Notes: generated by a model from the sequence alone, not told the origin. Positions 1-6,363 are shown, counted from the stretch's first letter. The stretch: DNA of 11,277 nt from JBFLXN01 sp040755715 [NCBI: Candidatus Edwardsbacteria bacterium] (GCA_040755715.1 JBFLXN010000084.1:1-11277); one strand, 5' to 3'. Translations and numbers: made by a program.

Positions 1-2
1 TT

Positions 3-110
3 GCTTGGGTCAGACAACGTAATCGTCAGAAAGCAACCGTTTCCTGGCAGTTTACAAAGAACATTGCTCGTAAGAAACTTAACAGGTTCTATTACAATAT
101 CAAAAATTAG
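3..110 (+). CDS. C-terminal fragment of a probable transposase (5' end outside window)
   Basis: The frame is open from the left edge and ends at TAG (108-110), giving 35 residues. The peptide contains AWVRQRNRQKATVSWQFT followed by a basic ARKKLNRFYY stretch. From memory this resembles the extreme C-terminus of IS630-like DDE transposases, where a basic segment, a WQFT-type motif and an A-R-x-K-L-x-R-hydrophobic tail are usual. That is recognition by eye, not a database match. The stop codon lies directly against the first attC site, which is how real cassette genes in this array end, so the gene may be carried in a cassette or may be an element inserted next to one. The DDE catalytic residues would be upstream and cannot be seen. 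No terminal inverted repeat is recognisable between the stop and the attC hairpin. Confidence 0.4.
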   Translation, partial: AWVRQRNRQKATVSWQFTKNIARKKLNRFYYNIKN

Positions 111-181
111 TGTCACAGACCACTAGCGGCTTAAACCGCCGCCTTCGGCGTCGGTTTAAGCCGCTGATTTCTGTGTTAGAC
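111..181 (+). other. attC site 1, damaged 5' core box
   Basis: The 3' core box GTTAGAC is at 175-181 and fits GTTRRRY. A very strong hairpin occupies 125-165 (19-bp arms with one mismatch, TTC loop). Outer arms also pair, but the expected 5' box TGTCTAAC reads TGTC directly followed by ACAG at 111-118, as if TAAC had been lost. The site may therefore be poorly recombinogenic. Confidence 0.7.
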
Positions 182-193
182 ATAAAAAATAAA

Positions 194-571
194 ATGAAAG
201 AAATAATCATAATTTTAATCATCATCTTTTCCCTATCACAAGGATGTTCGAATCAAAAGAATCTACTACAAAGCAATAAGAGAGAAATAATAACCACTCA
301 AAGTAGCAATTTGGATAAAAATATTCTTGAATCTTGGAGACGGCAAAAAGAATTCTTTATTAAAAACAGTTTTGAAATAATTGATTGGGACGAAACAAAA
401 AATATATTATTACGAGAAAAAATTAAGGGTGGTAAACAGTACCACACTGGTTGGTTGACTATTTATACCACAGATGGTAGCAAATATCTTGTAAAGCAAC
501 CGAAAATGGATGCTCTTTGGGAATTCATGGAAGCAAAAGGAATAAAACTTGAAGGATTTGGAACAGAATAA
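194..571 (+). CDS. Small putative lipoprotein/exported protein, unknown function
   Basis: The product is 125 residues. The N-terminus has an acidic-basic start (MKE), a strongly hydrophobic run of Ile/Leu to residue 12 and then LSQGC with Cys18, which resembles a lipoprotein signal peptide with an imperfect lipobox (Ser at -3). The mature part is polar. Its C-terminal half (GWLTIYTTDG...KYLVKQ) looks like a small beta-rich domain followed by a short helix. I do not recognise the family. The frame extends upstream to a GTG at 110, but those extra 28 codons run through the attC hairpin, so ATG 194, 12 bases after the attC, is the sensible start. No clear Shine-Dalgarno sequence precedes it, so expression may depend on read-through from upstream. 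It is the only gene in its cassette. Confidence 0.7.
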   Translation: MKEIIIILIIIFSLSQGCSNQKNLLQSNKREIITTQSSNLDKNILESWRRQKEFFIKNSFEIIDWDETKNILLREKIKGGKQYHTGWLTIYTTDGSKYLVKQPKMDALWEFMEAKGIKLEGFGTE

Positions 572-583
572 AATTATAAAATT

Positions 584-650
584 GTCTAACTAATCACTGC
601 ACCCGACCAAAAAGCTGACGCTTTTTGGCGGGTGAGTTCCAGCGTTATGC
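584..650 (+). other. attC site 2
   Basis: The 5' box GTCTAAC (584-590) fits RYYYAAC. The 3' box GTTATGC (644-650) deviates at one position. The arms containing CACCCG-CCAAAAAGC and its complement GCTTTTTGGCGGGTG fold into the usual imperfect stem around a TGAC loop. Confidence 0.85.
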
Positions 651-674
651 CATAAATAATAAAAGGAGAGTAAA

Positions 675-932
675 ATGCCTATAATAAGCAGATTTTTTGG
701 TATTATAATTTATATCTTTTGGAGGGATCATTCTCCACCACACTTTCATGCAAAATATGGAGATGATGAAATAACAGTTGAAATAGAAAGAGGTATTATT
801 AATGGTAGTATGTCAAAACGTGCTATTAAAATGATTCAAGAATGGCGGGAGATACATAAAGCAGAATTATTAAACGATTGGACGCTAGCTGAACAAAAGA
901 AAGCTCTGTTTCCAATTAAACCATTGGAGTAG
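675..932 (+). CDS. DUF4160 domain protein, possible toxin-antitoxin partner
   Basis: The product is 85 residues and matches the DUF4160 family over its whole length: an N-terminal MPIISRFFGI segment, the hallmark DHSPPHFHA motif (residues 18-26) and a helical C-terminus with an EWREIH-x-AELL-x-DW pattern. The start ATG 675 has a good AAGGAG ribosome-binding site (663-668). A DUF2442 gene begins 5 bases after its stop, an arrangement often seen for these two families in prokaryotic genomes. The biochemical function of DUF4160 is not established to my knowledge. A toxin-antitoxin-like or regulatory pair is inferred from the small size, the pairing and the integron setting, where such modules are frequent. 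The His-rich motif could bind metal or act in catalysis, but the sequence does not decide this. Confidence 0.85.
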   Translation: MPIISRFFGIIIYIFWRDHSPPHFHAKYGDDEITVEIERGIINGSMSKRAIKMIQEWREIHKAELLNDWTLAEQKKALFPIKPLE

Positions 933-937
933 ACACT

Positions 938-1183
938 ATGATTTTACATGTAAAAGAAGCAAAATATCTTCATGATTATTTGATTTGGGTGCGTTTTAAT
1001 GATGGTATTGAAGGTGAAATTGATTTATCAGATGAATTAGATGGTGAGGTTTTTGGACCACTTAAGGACATATCCTTATTCAAATCTTTCAAAGTCGATT
1101 CAGAGCTGGGAACAATTGTTTGGCAAAATGGTGCAGATTTAGCTCCTGAATTTCTATATGAAAATGTAAAAGTATTGGCATAA
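938..1183 (+). CDS. DUF2442 domain protein, partner of the DUF4160 gene
   Basis: The product is 81 residues and has the DUF2442 pattern: an N-terminal strand with a variable F/R-F-x-D/N-G turn (RFNDGIEGEIDL, residues 19-30), a central V-F-x-P-L-K-D segment and the characteristic WQNGADLAPEFLY near the C-terminus (62-74). ATG 938 follows a GGAG (927-930) that overlaps the stop region of the DUF4160 gene, so the two are probably co-transcribed and translationally coupled. The TAA stop (1181-1183) lies inside the attC 5' box GCATAAC. DUF2442 proteins are often found in two-gene modules and may be the antitoxin or modulator half, but this is inference. Confidence 0.85.
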   Translation: MILHVKEAKYLHDYLIWVRFNDGIEGEIDLSDELDGEVFGPLKDISLFKSFKVDSELGTIVWQNGADLAPEFLYENVKVLA

Positions 1184-1315
1184 CCATTGCATGCACCTGA
1201 CCTGAAACACTCTGCGTTTTTCAGTAGGGGTGGCTTGTAGCAGTGGTAATCATATTTAGTACGTTATCTGCCTTATCCACGCCGTGTTTCAGGCAGGTGA
1301 CGCACATCGTTAGGC
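1178..1315 (+). other. attC site 3, long (138 bp) form
   Basis: The 5' box GCATAAC (1178-1184) and 3' box GTTAGGC (1309-1315) flank long outer arms. The segment with CACCTGACCTGAAACAC on the left pairs with GTGTTTCAGGCAGGTG on the right. The inner ~70 bases form a further imperfect hairpin. At about twice the length of its neighbours it is in the size range of Vibrio-type repeats, so this cassette probably came from a different array. Confidence 0.85.
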
Positions 1316-1501
1316 CGAATTTAAAGCATTAAAAGCAAAGAAGTAAAAAACTCCATTTATTAGCGAAATGAAAGGGTAAAACAACAACAACCTTTGGTGC
1401 ACCAAACTTAAATAATAAGAGGTAAAAAAAATCCATTTATTAAATAATATTACAAAACAACCAAGAAGCCTTAAAAACAGAATCAAAGGCAAAACAAAAG
1501 G
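1316..1501. other. Gene-less cassette (186 bp between attC 3 and attC 4)
   Basis: On the sense strand this interval has no ORF longer than a few codons (the only ATG, at 1368, meets a stop after AAA GGG). The antisense strand is open throughout, with a hydrophobic translation rich in Phe, Leu and Ile, but it has no ATG inside the cassette and runs on into the neighbouring cassette as a shadow. The content is very A-rich on the plus strand and includes a near-duplicated 25-bp block. It may be a cassette with a regulatory or RNA function, a remnant, or one carrying an antisense small hydrophobic peptide from a non-ATG start. Nothing in the sequence decides between these. Confidence 0.6.
1338..1442 (+). 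repeat. Imperfect direct repeat of about 25 bp inside the gene-less cassette
   Basis: The copies are at 1338-1362 and 1417-1442. Both share AAGARGTAAAAAA and then TCCATTTATTA, with one length difference in the A-run and about two substitutions. The offset is about 80 bp. Read on the minus strand, the two copies translate to the similar peptides NKWIFFTSYY and NGVFYFFAF. Confidence 0.7.
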
Positions 1502-1572
1502 GCCTAACACTCGTTTCAGTTGACTCTTACTCGCTGGCGCTCGTTCGGGCAACTGAACGTTGGACGTTAGGC
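1502..1572 (+). other. attC site 4
   Basis: The boxes are GCCTAAC (1502-1508) and GTTAGGC (1566-1572), both perfect matches to consensus. The arms CGTTCAGTTG-like (left CGTTTCAGTTG, right CAACTGAACG) pair around a GCTGGCGC-rich centre. Length is 71 bp. Confidence 0.9.
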
Positions 1573-1589
1573 ACATAAAGAGGAAAGAA

Positions 1590-1946
1590 ATGGACAAGGT
1601 TAATTTCATCCATACCGAAGTCGGCACTGACATCATTGTCTCTCTGTCATTTGATGAAAATATAGAATTTGGAATTGATGGGTTTATAATAAGGACCCCA
1701 AAATTTGAATTTGTTTTATCGCCATATGAAAGAGGAGCCTGTATTAATTGGGATGAAGAAACTGACACCAGGGAGATTATTAAAGAGGTCACTTGTAAAG
1801 GTAATGAAATAACATTTGTATCAAACATACAATCATACCAATTCGATATTTCAAAAGTGAGTAATGAAGAAATAAATGACCTTTGGAAAACAATTGATAG
1901 AATGAATTTTGACAGTAGCATAAAAATTAATCGCAAGATAAAATAA
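1590..1946 (+). CDS. Unknown 118-residue cassette protein
   Basis: I do not recognise this family. The product is acidic, cytosolic (no signal peptide or membrane segment) and predicted to be mostly beta-strand in its first 95 residues, with alternating hydrophobic/polar runs such as GFIIRTPKFEFVLS and GNEITFVSNIQSYQFDI. It ends in a short helix with EEINDLWKTIDRMNF. An upstream in-frame TTG at 1560 would put translation through the attC, so ATG 1590 with AGAGGA (1579-1584) is the preferred start. The general shape, a small beta-rich acidic protein with a C-terminal helix, is common among immunity-type and other small accessory proteins, but that is only a resemblance of style. It stands alone between two well-formed attC sites. 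Confidence 0.75.
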   Translation: MDKVNFIHTEVGTDIIVSLSFDENIEFGIDGFIIRTPKFEFVLSPYERGACINWDEETDTREIIKEVTCKGNEITFVSNIQSYQFDISKVSNEEINDLWKTIDRMNFDSSIKINRKIK

Positions 1947-1947
1947 T

Positions 1948-2005
1948 GCCTAACAAATCACTCCAGCGGATGGTTTACAGCCACCGCTGATTTCAAACGT
2001 TAGGC
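1948..2005 (+). other. attC site 5
   Basis: Boxes GCCTAAC (1948-1954) and GTTAGGC (1999-2005) are perfect. The centre contains CCAGCGGATGG and CCACCGCTG arms, nearly identical to the site at 3355-3412. Length is 58 bp. It begins one base after the stop of the preceding gene. Confidence 0.92.
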
Positions 2006-2037
2006 GAAATACTTCAAACTTAGATTAAGGAATTGCT

Positions 2038-2748
2038 ATGTTAAATGAAACTTGTATTTTGGCAGGAACAGCTGCAACTATAGGATTTATTCATACTGTC
2101 TTTGGACCAGACCATTATTTACCCTTCATTGTATTAGCCAAAGCAAGGCGATGGAGTAGTGTTAAGACGGCTATGATTACCTTTCTATGTGGAGTTGGTC
2201 ATGTGTTGAGTTCTATTGTTTTAGGATTTATAGGTATTGCTCTAGGAACCGCTGTTCTTAAATTGGAAATGGCCGAATCATTTCGCGGTGAATTAGCCGC
2301 TTGGTTTCTTCTTGTATTTGGATTTACATATTTTGTCTGGGGAATACATAAAGCAATTCGTAGCCGACCCCATGAGCATTTTCATCAACATGAAAGTGGA
2401 GATGTTCATATACACACTCATAAGCACATTGTAGATCATTCTCATGTTCATTCATCAAAATCGAACAATTTAACTCCATGGATTCTTTTTACAATATTTG
2501 TATTTGGTCCATGCGAACCATTGATTCCTTTTGTGATGTATCCAGCAGCTAAGGGCAATATGATAACGGTAGCGATAGTTTCATTTAGCTTTGGATTGAC
2601 AACTGTCGCAACTATGCTGGGTATAGTTTTGGCTTTATCTTTCGGATTATCAAAACTACCTCTTCGTAGAGTTGAAAGATATTCTCATGCGTTGGCTGGT
2701 TTGGTAATTTTTCTTTGTGGAGGTGCAATCAAGTTCTTAGGACTATGA
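2038..2748 (+). CDS. NicO/RcnA-type (UreH-like) metal-transport family membrane protein
   Basis: The product is 236 residues with about six transmembrane segments (roughly 8-30, 43-68, 86-105, 146-165, 172-200, 214-235). TM1 carries H19 followed by GPDH (D25-H26), the His/Asp signature used for metal selection in nickel/cobalt transporters of the NicO group. TM4 carries FGPCEPLIPF (from residue 156), also typical of the group. Between TM3 and TM4 is a loop with eleven His in 27 residues (112-138), as in RcnA-type Ni/Co exporters. I infer an inner-membrane transporter of Ni, Co or a similar divalent metal; direction and substrate are uncertain, and distant sulfite-exporter-like relatives share the fold. 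ATG 2038 has AAGGA at 2027-2031. It is the only gene in its cassette. A nickel regulator (nikR) is encoded 8 kb away. Confidence 0.8.
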   Translation: MLNETCILAGTAATIGFIHTVFGPDHYLPFIVLAKARRWSSVKTAMITFLCGVGHVLSSIVLGFIGIALGTAVLKLEMAESFRGELAAWFLLVFGFTYFVWGIHKAIRSRPHEHFHQHESGDVHIHTHKHIVDHSHVHSSKSNNLTPWILFTIFVFGPCEPLIPFVMYPAAKGNMITVAIVSFSFGLTTVATMLGIVLALSFGLSKLPLRRVERYSHALAGLVIFLCGGAIKFLGL

Positions 2749-2763
2749 GGTTTAAACTCCTTC

Positions 2764-2823
2764 GCCTAACAAATCGCTGAAGCTGACGGCGTTTCACGCC
2801 GCCGCTTAGCTCTATCGTTATAC
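2764..2823 (+). other. attC site 6
   Basis: Boxes are GCCTAAC (2764-2770, perfect) and GTTATAC (2817-2823, one deviation). Inner arms GACGGCG and CGCCGCC-like pair around TTTCA. Length is 60 bp. It starts 15 bases after the transporter stop. Confidence 0.85.
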
Positions 2824-2840
2824 GTTAAATAAAATATAAG

Positions 2841-3140
2841 ATGGGAGGGTTTGTGGAAAACCCTGAGGAGTCCATAATCATATGGTCTGAGTATCTGAAA
2901 TATAGAATTGAATTAAGGGGATTTGAACTTTCAAAAATTGAAAATATAGTGCGATATTCAGGAGAAAGGTACTTTGATACTGTAACCAGACGGCTGATTG
3001 TAGTCGGAAAACATGATGACAGACTGGTTATAATTCCATATGAGAAGCATGGAAATGAAGTAATACCAGTTACAATCCATGCGACAACACGCCAACAAAT
3101 CAGTTTCCGAGTTAAAATGGGGAGGTTCACATATGAATAA
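2841..3140 (+). CDS. DUF4258-like small protein, putative toxin of a two-gene module
   Basis: The product is 99 residues from ATG 2841. A GTG at 2853 with GGGAGG just upstream (2844-2849) is an equally credible start and would give 95 residues. After an N-terminal helix with an RGFELSKIENIV segment the protein has three or four strands: ERYFDTVTRRLIVVGKH, DRLVIIPYEK and VIPVTIHATTRQQI (77-90), ending in a GRF tail. This follows the layout of DUF4258/BrnT-like small RNase-fold toxins, in which a late His/Arg-rich strand pair is conserved. Here H80 and R84 sit in that position. The next gene encodes DUF2283 and overlaps it by 8 bases, a pairing often seen for this family. The toxin role is inferred from fold pattern and pairing. 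Confidence 0.7.
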   Translation: MGGFVENPEESIIIWSEYLKYRIELRGFELSKIENIVRYSGERYFDTVTRRLIVVGKHDDRLVIIPYEKHGNEVIPVTIHATTRQQISFRVKMGRFTYE

Positions 3141-3360
3141 AACAAAAATGACCTATTTTAAAGAAGAAGATGTCCTACATATAATTATTTCTGACGAAAA
3201 GGAAGCCAATAGTATTGAGTTGAGCCCAAACATAACAGCTGAGATGAATGAAAAAGGAGAATTGATAGGTATAGAGATATTAGAGGCGAGTTCTTTTATC
3301 CGTGACTCTATATTGGAGTCATCTCAAGCTAAAATACTTGAATTAAAAAAAGCCGTATAA
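3133..3360 (+). CDS. DUF2283 protein, putative antitoxin partner
   Basis: The product is 75 residues and matches DUF2283 along its length: TYFKEEDVLHIIISD (YD-x-E-x-D-x-LYI-x-L-SD in the family), a central IELSPNITAEMNEKGELIGIEIL core and a short helical tail. ATG 3133 overlaps the last 8 bases of the preceding gene and is served by GGGGAGG (3119-3125), so the pair is a translationally coupled operon. The frame could be extended upstream to an ATG at 3079, but the strong ribosome-binding site favours 3133. The stop TAA (3358-3360) lies inside the attC 5' box. DUF2283 proteins are commonly encoded next to DUF4258-type genes, and an antitoxin role is likely but not shown by the sequence. Confidence 0.85.
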   Translation: MNKTKMTYFKEEDVLHIIISDEKEANSIELSPNITAEMNEKGELIGIEILEASSFIRDSILESSQAKILELKKAV

Positions 3361-3412
3361 CAATCAAATCCAGCGGATGGCTTACAGCCACCGCTGATTT
3401 CCAGCGTTAGGC
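3355..3412 (+). other. attC site 7
   Basis: The 5' box GTATAAC (3355-3361) has one deviation, while the 3' box GTTAGGC (3406-3412) is perfect. The central arms (CCAGCGGATGG / CCACCGCTGATTTC) are almost identical to the site at 1948-2005. Length is 58 bp. Confidence 0.9.
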
Positions 3413-3421
3413 AGACTGTGA

Positions 3422-5515
3422 ATGAAATCGCTGCGCGATACAGAAGGAAAGTCAAGGTTATTGGTAGACTACAGATTCTCGCCGGGACTGGCGATCCCCG
3501 GAGATACCATGTTTATGTACCGGTTCTTGACGAATATCTCCATGCATCGCCCAGTCGCGAGTGACGAGCACTACTCTCACGCGGTAGATGGAAAAGAGGA
3601 GTTGAAACTAGCGGAGGAGTCCAGGAGGACCCCTGTAGCAGTCGCGTCGTTGGTTTTTGATGAGACACTGATAGTAGAGGACCTCGATGTTGGCTTCTCC
3701 TCAAGGCGCGTAGGAATATCTCTTTGGAACAGGCGAAGACTGCTGATTAAGACAGTGCCACCCTTGTACGTCAAGCCACGCAAGGATCGTGGTGACGCTG
3801 CTCCGCTCGAGAAGGCGTCGGTGCTGGAGTTGGCTCTTTCACTAGAGACCGCAGGACTGAGTGTAACTGAGAATCCATGTGTTTGGTTCATGCCGCCGCC
3901 AGCAAATATTCCTTTGGAAGTGCACATAGCACGATGGATGGGCCAGTTTGATTGCCTTCTTGAGAGAGCGAAGGCATATCGGTCTTGCGTGTTCTTGCAC
4001 CCCTGCTTGGTGAAGTTCGTGGAAGAATACAACCGACAAATGTCCAATGGAAGCAGAGAGGGCACAATAGCTCGGATAAGGCTACCATTTCCAACCAAGC
4101 TAGATACAAAGACAATTAAGCGCTGGGGTAGGAGTGATGCAATACTAAGCATTCGATCCGCTCTCCGTGATGTTTGTAGCAACCGTCGGACGGCAACGAA
4201 GTGCCTTTCCATCGATGCGAGAGCCGATCTTGCAGGAGACTCCACCAGCAAGGAATACCACTTGCAAATGCTCGTGATGGGCGTTTGTGGTAAGCTGCCG
4301 TGTGTTGTCCTCCGGTCAGGTGCAAACGACGAGCAAACAAAAAACGAGTTGTCCGCTGGTGCGCATTCACGGGCGACGCTAGGAGGGAGTATCTACAAGA
4401 AGAAAAGGACCGTGACGGACGCGGACCGACTGAAAGCGAATTTCGAGCTAGGCCTGCGCCTGTTCCATACGGGAAATATGGGAGACATTGCTCGCTTTTT
4501 TGAACGCAGGTTTTCTGATTGCGAGACGACGTTACACGCGGAGACCGAGTTCCCTGTGCTCGCTTTTCTGCAACGTCTTGTCACTGAGATTGCAGCGCTA
4601 ACGCTAGTGGACGTGGATGGGATTACCCGACTATGGGAAGATGAGCAGAGAGATGGAGAGACGCCATGGAAGCACGCGGTAGATGCTGTGTACCTGATAG
4701 GCAAGCCACCAACAAGAACGACTGCGGCGAACACTGGTGACTTAGATCTGTTATTGCTATGCGATTCAGTGACGGATGAAATCTGGATCAAGGCGCGTAT
4801 CGGGAGCCTTCTCGCTGGGTTTGAATCGGTGAACGCCGTTCGCGTTTTTAGGACGTTGATGTCAATAGCAACAGATGTGAAGCTGTTCAGTACACCGGAT
4901 ATCAAGGTGATGTCGAGAGCCAAAGCAACGGCCTTGCGGTTCGCAACAAGAAGTGCCAGCGAAATGGCGGAATTCCTGCCTGAGGCAGCAAGGCTGTCGT
5001 ATTCGAACAGAAGAAATCCAATGGCCTTCAGGAGGCTTAAGGACCGGTCATCCGAAGTGATTTGGCTAGACAGCCGTCAGCCAGGGAACTATGTTGGATG
5101 GATCAATCCGTATTTGGAGAGGGAAGCATTGGCGCGGACTCAGAAGGGCGACGTCTACGGTAGACGTCTCACGCTGAGAGAAGACGACAATCCGAGTAGC
5201 CTCGCCGCATTGCTTCTCGGGAGGGCTTTTCCGCACTTGAGAGTCAGTCCGCCTGGGGATTTCGGTGATGTAGTGGAGGCGAAGAAAATCGCGCAGAAGA
5301 TCGCGAGCGAGAAATGGGATACGTTGGAAAGAGAACACAAGGATGAACTTGGAAAACTGAAGAGACAGACCCTGGAGAGCCTTGATGGATTGAAAACACT
5401 TCCTGCGGAATTCAAGGAAAGAGTGGTTGAAGGGCTCTCATATCAGTTGGCGCTCGATGTCCTCGATGAGATGGTTGATATCTACAGAGCAGTGGAGGAA
5501 GTGAATACTGCCTAA
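3422..5515 (+). CDS. Large unknown cassette protein (697 aa), foreign base composition
   Basis: I do not recognise this protein. It begins 9 bases after an attC; a stop sits in frame immediately before ATG 3422, so this is the earliest possible start, and there is no clear ribosome-binding site. It ends inside the next attC box. There is no signal peptide or transmembrane segment. The N-terminal third is mixed alpha/beta and includes PPLYVKP and FMPPPANIPLEVHIARW segments. The middle contains G427-K-P and TGDLDLLLLCD with D440 and D442, faintly like the Asp-x-Asp of nucleotidyltransferases but without the usual Gly-Ser. The C-terminus (about 615-690) is charged and probably coiled-coil. Base composition is about 50% G+C against roughly one third in neighbouring cassettes. 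A defence or other accessory function is possible given its size and setting, but is a guess. Confidence 0.8.
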   Translation: MKSLRDTEGKSRLLVDYRFSPGLAIPGDTMFMYRFLTNISMHRPVASDEHYSHAVDGKEELKLAEESRRTPVAVASLVFDETLIVEDLDVGFSSRRVGISLWNRRRLLIKTVPPLYVKPRKDRGDAAPLEKASVLELALSLETAGLSVTENPCVWFMPPPANIPLEVHIARWMGQFDCLLERAKAYRSCVFLHPCLVKFVEEYNRQMSNGSREGTIARIRLPFPTKLDTKTIKRWGRSDAILSIRSALRDVCSNRRTATKCLSIDARADLAGDSTSKEYHLQMLVMGVCGKLPCVVLRSGANDEQTKNELSAGAHSRATLGGSIYKKKRTVTDADRLKANFELGLRLFHTGNMGDIARFFERRFSDCETTLHAETEFPVLAFLQRLVTEIAALTLVDVDGITRLWEDEQRDGETPWKHAVDAVYLIGKPPTRTTAANTGDLDLLLLCDSVTDEIWIKARIGSLLAGFESVNAVRVFRTLMSIATDVKLFSTPDIKVMSRAKATALRFATRSASEMAEFLPEAARLSYSNRRNPMAFRRLKDRSSEVIWLDSRQPGNYVGWINPYLEREALARTQKGDVYGRRLTLREDDNPSSLAALLLGRAFPHLRVSPPGDFGDVVEAKKIAQKIASEKWDTLEREHKDELGKLKRQTLESLDGLKTLPAEFKERVVEGLSYQLALDVLDEMVDIYRAVEEVNTA

Positions 5516-5570
5516 CAATGGGATGGAGCGGTCCTTGCTTCGCTTGGCCGCTCATCCCCAGTCGTTAAGC
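5510..5570 (+). other. attC site 8
   Basis: Boxes are GCCTAAC (5510-5516) and GTTAAGC (5564-5570), both fitting consensus. Arms GGGATGGAGCGG and CCGCTCATCCCC pair around CTTGCTTCGCTTGG. The TAA stop of the preceding gene (5513-5515) is inside the 5' box. Length is 61 bp. Confidence 0.9.
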
Positions 5571-5604
5571 GATATATTGGCTTAGCGAAAAGAAGGGGGG
5601 CTGG

Positions 5605-6363
5605 ATGGCAATATTAAGAAAATATTCATTGGATCCGCTGTATTTTGTAAAGCCTAAAACTTTTGAGGGAATAATTGAATTTACAGTGGATGGGGAGCCA
5701 ACGATAAAAAAAGGCGCCTATTTAACTACTAACGAGTTCGATACTGCTGAAAAGGCTCATCAGTATCTTGCTATTACGTATACCCCTAAATTTGAAATTA
5801 TTTTTGAATTTGATGAAGAAGGTACATATGGAGCTGTTGAGTTAAGAAATCCATGGCTTGCCAATCAACCTACAAGGATATGGCCTGCATTTGGACTTCA
5901 CGGTGGGGGTTGTGAAATAATACTAATCGAAGGAACGTTGAATTGTACGGAGAAAAAGGAAAGGTTCCCAAATGGTGGTGTGTATGATCTCTTTCATTGG
6001 GATAGTGCAAAATCAGATAAGATATTCGTTAGCCATTTAGCGCAAATATTTTGGAACTGGTTGACAAAGAGAAAAAAAGAAATTCCAGACAAAGAGAGAC
6101 CTGCCATGAAAATAATGGATGGGTTAGGCATCGTTCTTTCATGGATTGGTACTCCTTCCTATAAACGTTATGCAATTTCCTGTGCGTATAACAACAATAA
6201 GAATTTTGTAGATATAAAATTCTGGGGATATGTTTGGGATGATAACGAGGGAAACGAAGAAAGAGTTTTATCTAAACCTACAATAAAGGATATGCGTGTT
6301 GATTTCTCAATAGAAGTTCTCAGAAAGAAAATAAAAGAAGATGAAGACCTTAAAAAAGGTTAA
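5605..6363 (+). CDS. Unknown 252-residue cassette protein
   Basis: I do not recognise this family. It is a soluble protein with no signal peptide or membrane segment. The first 90 residues look beta-rich (GIIEFTVDGEP, KFEIIFEFDEEGTYGAVEL). A Gly/Trp-rich middle follows (WPAFGLHGGGCEIILIEG), then an amphipathic helix (HLAQIFWNWLTKRKKE) and a second beta region with several aromatic residues (FVDIKFWGYVWDD), ending in a lysine/glutamate-rich helix. ATG 5605 has a strong AAGGGGG (5593-5599). Base composition matches the AT-rich cassettes and not the large gene just upstream. A short ORF begins inside its 3' end at 6341, so the cassette may be bicistronic. Confidence 0.78.
   Translation: MAILRKYSLDPLYFVKPKTFEGIIEFTVDGEPTIKKGAYLTTNEFDTAEKAHQYLAITYTPKFEIIFEFDEEGTYGAVELRNPWLANQPTRIWPAFGLHGGGCEIILIEGTLNCTEKKERFPNGGVYDLFHWDSAKSDKIFVSHLAQIFWNWLTKRKKEIPDKERPAMKIMDGLGIVLSWIGTPSYKRYAISCAYNNNKNFVDIKFWGYVWDDNEGNEERVLSKPTIKDMRVDFSIEVLRKKIKEDEDLKKG

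Noticed and set aside
110-193. N-terminal extension of the first cassette protein from a GTG at 110
   Set aside because: These 28 codons run entirely through the attC hairpin and core box; the hydrophobic signal-like segment begins exactly at ATG 194.
1310-1936. Long minus-strand open frame of 208 codons
   Set aside because: It crosses an attC and lies antisense to the 118-residue gene. Only the portion over the gene-less cassette remains of interest.
3577-4251. Minus-strand open frames inside the large cassette gene (also 4393-4923 and 5155-5415)
   Set aside because: They are shadows in a higher-GC gene, have no ribosome-binding sites or recognisable domains, and oppose the cassette direction.
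4728-4757. Nucleotidyltransferase active site (TGDLDLLLL) in the 697-residue protein
   Set aside because: The Gly-Ser that should precede the Asp-x-Asp is absent and the third acidic residue cannot be placed, so I did not name the protein on this basis.
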